Shown here: positions 6,676 to 6,887 of the stretch, in pieces
Numbering within the stretch: the stretch's first letter is position 1
How the letters are laid out: each line of letters begins with the position of its first letter
Assembly (NCBI GenBank): GCA_021835265.1
Contig: JAKBQK010000347.1
Span: 1-6,887, forward strand
DNA: 6,887 bases
Source of the DNA: Thermoplasmata archaeon
Lineage (GTDB): Archaea > Thermoplasmatota > Thermoplasmata > Thermoplasmatales > Thermoplasmataceae
Direction of reading: 5' to 3'
Translations under genes and position numbers: made by a program
Notes under the pieces: generated by a model
What the model saw: the letters and a program-made list of their open reading frames with translations, nothing else
What the model was told of the DNA's origin: nothing
The model's database searches: none

Positions 6676-6684
6676 TATTATAAA
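6676..6684 (-). promoter_or_regulatory. Archaeal box A (TATA box) of the rml operon
   Basis: The minus strand reads TTTATAATA here, centred about 26 nt before the rmlA ATG, with an A-rich stretch upstream that could act as the TFB recognition element. The spacing puts the transcription start at or within a few bases of the start codon, so the mRNA should be leaderless. No SD site lies between the box and the ATG. Confidence 0.65.
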
Positions 6685-6848
6685 TTAATTGGATGCGTTG
6701 GACCCCTATATACACCAATTAAGTCTTATGATGAAACAGACCCATGCTAAAAAACAATTAACTAGAACAATGCTTTTTAAGACTTGGAAATTTTTGGTCA
6801 GTTTCGCACTTCTATTTCCAACATCTCTCCTATGGCTCTACTTAGATC

Positions 6849-6887
6849 AAAGGAGATTTACGTATCTCTAGAAGTTTAATCGGTGCA
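6849..6887 (+). repeat. Inverted repeat arm 2: rmlA fragment at the window edge (3' end not visible)
   Basis: The last 39 bases read in the rmlA frame as KGDLRISRSLIGA, exactly as residues 317-329 of RmlA, on the opposite strand from the complete gene. Just before it the frame has a TAG stop at 6843-6845, and similarity to rmlA upstream fades at once apart from a GATC-containing stretch, so this copy lacks the N-terminal part. It is either a 3' fragment of a duplicated rmlA, part of a large inverted duplication, or a chimeric junction. It runs beyond the window. Confidence 0.85.

Noticed and set aside
6707..6712. TATATA as a divergent promoter for a rightward gene
   Set aside because: The following ATG at 6728 is too close for a leaderless start, and no credible gene follows before the rmlA fragment.
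6689..6871. Possible 60-residue small membrane protein divergent from rmlA (TTG start, hydrophobic middle)
   Set aside because: Its last codons (6849-6871) are rmlA sequence read out of frame, so the stop is accidental. There is no SD and its proposed TTG start abuts the rmlA promoter.

Overview
The window is a compact, AT-rich stretch that is almost certainly archaeal. Evidence for this is a TATA box about 26 nt upstream of the first operon gene with no Shine-Dalgarno (SD) site (the leaderless pattern), SD sites only ahead of internal operon genes, a long-form RmlA with a C-terminal left-handed beta-helix, and a tail-anchored surface protein rich in N-glycosylation sequons. A thermoacidophile such as a Thermoplasmatales or Sulfolobales member would fit, but that placement is an inference and is not proven here.

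Layout, left to right. Positions 1-720 (+) hold the C-terminal part of a membrane-anchored extracytoplasmic protein that enters from outside the window. Everything from 715 to 6654 is on the minus strand and is a sugar-activation and glycosyl-transfer locus. In transcription order it reads rmlA (6654-5587), rmlD (5590-4745), rmlC (4709-4149), an extended-SDR nucleotide-sugar epimerase-like gene (4149-3124), a 409-nt gap containing inverted repeats, then two family-2 glycosyltransferases (2714-1656 and 1641-715). The second of these most resembles RfbF-type rhamnosyltransferases. The first four genes are tightly packed (ATGA overlap, 35-nt gap, TAATG overlap) and probably form one transcription unit. 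The two glycosyltransferases may be cotranscribed with it or have their own promoter in the gap.

How the genes work together. RmlA makes dTDP-glucose, RmlC epimerises the 4-keto-6-deoxy intermediate, and RmlD reduces it to dTDP-L-rhamnose. The two GT2 enzymes would then place rhamnose (and perhaps another sugar) on a lipid-linked glycan or surface glycoconjugate. The 4,6-dehydratase RmlB is not in the window. The SDR in this cluster lacks the dehydratase Thr-Asp-Glu motif and has Asn where the catalytic Lys of YxxxK is expected.

The most unexpected feature is at the right edge. The last 39 bases (6849-6887, +) are an exact inverted copy of rmlA codons 317-329, and the match runs off the window. 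A second copy or fragment of rmlA therefore starts there in the opposite orientation, or the edge is an assembly or amplification chimera. I did not find a clearly new defence, mobile or RNA-based system.
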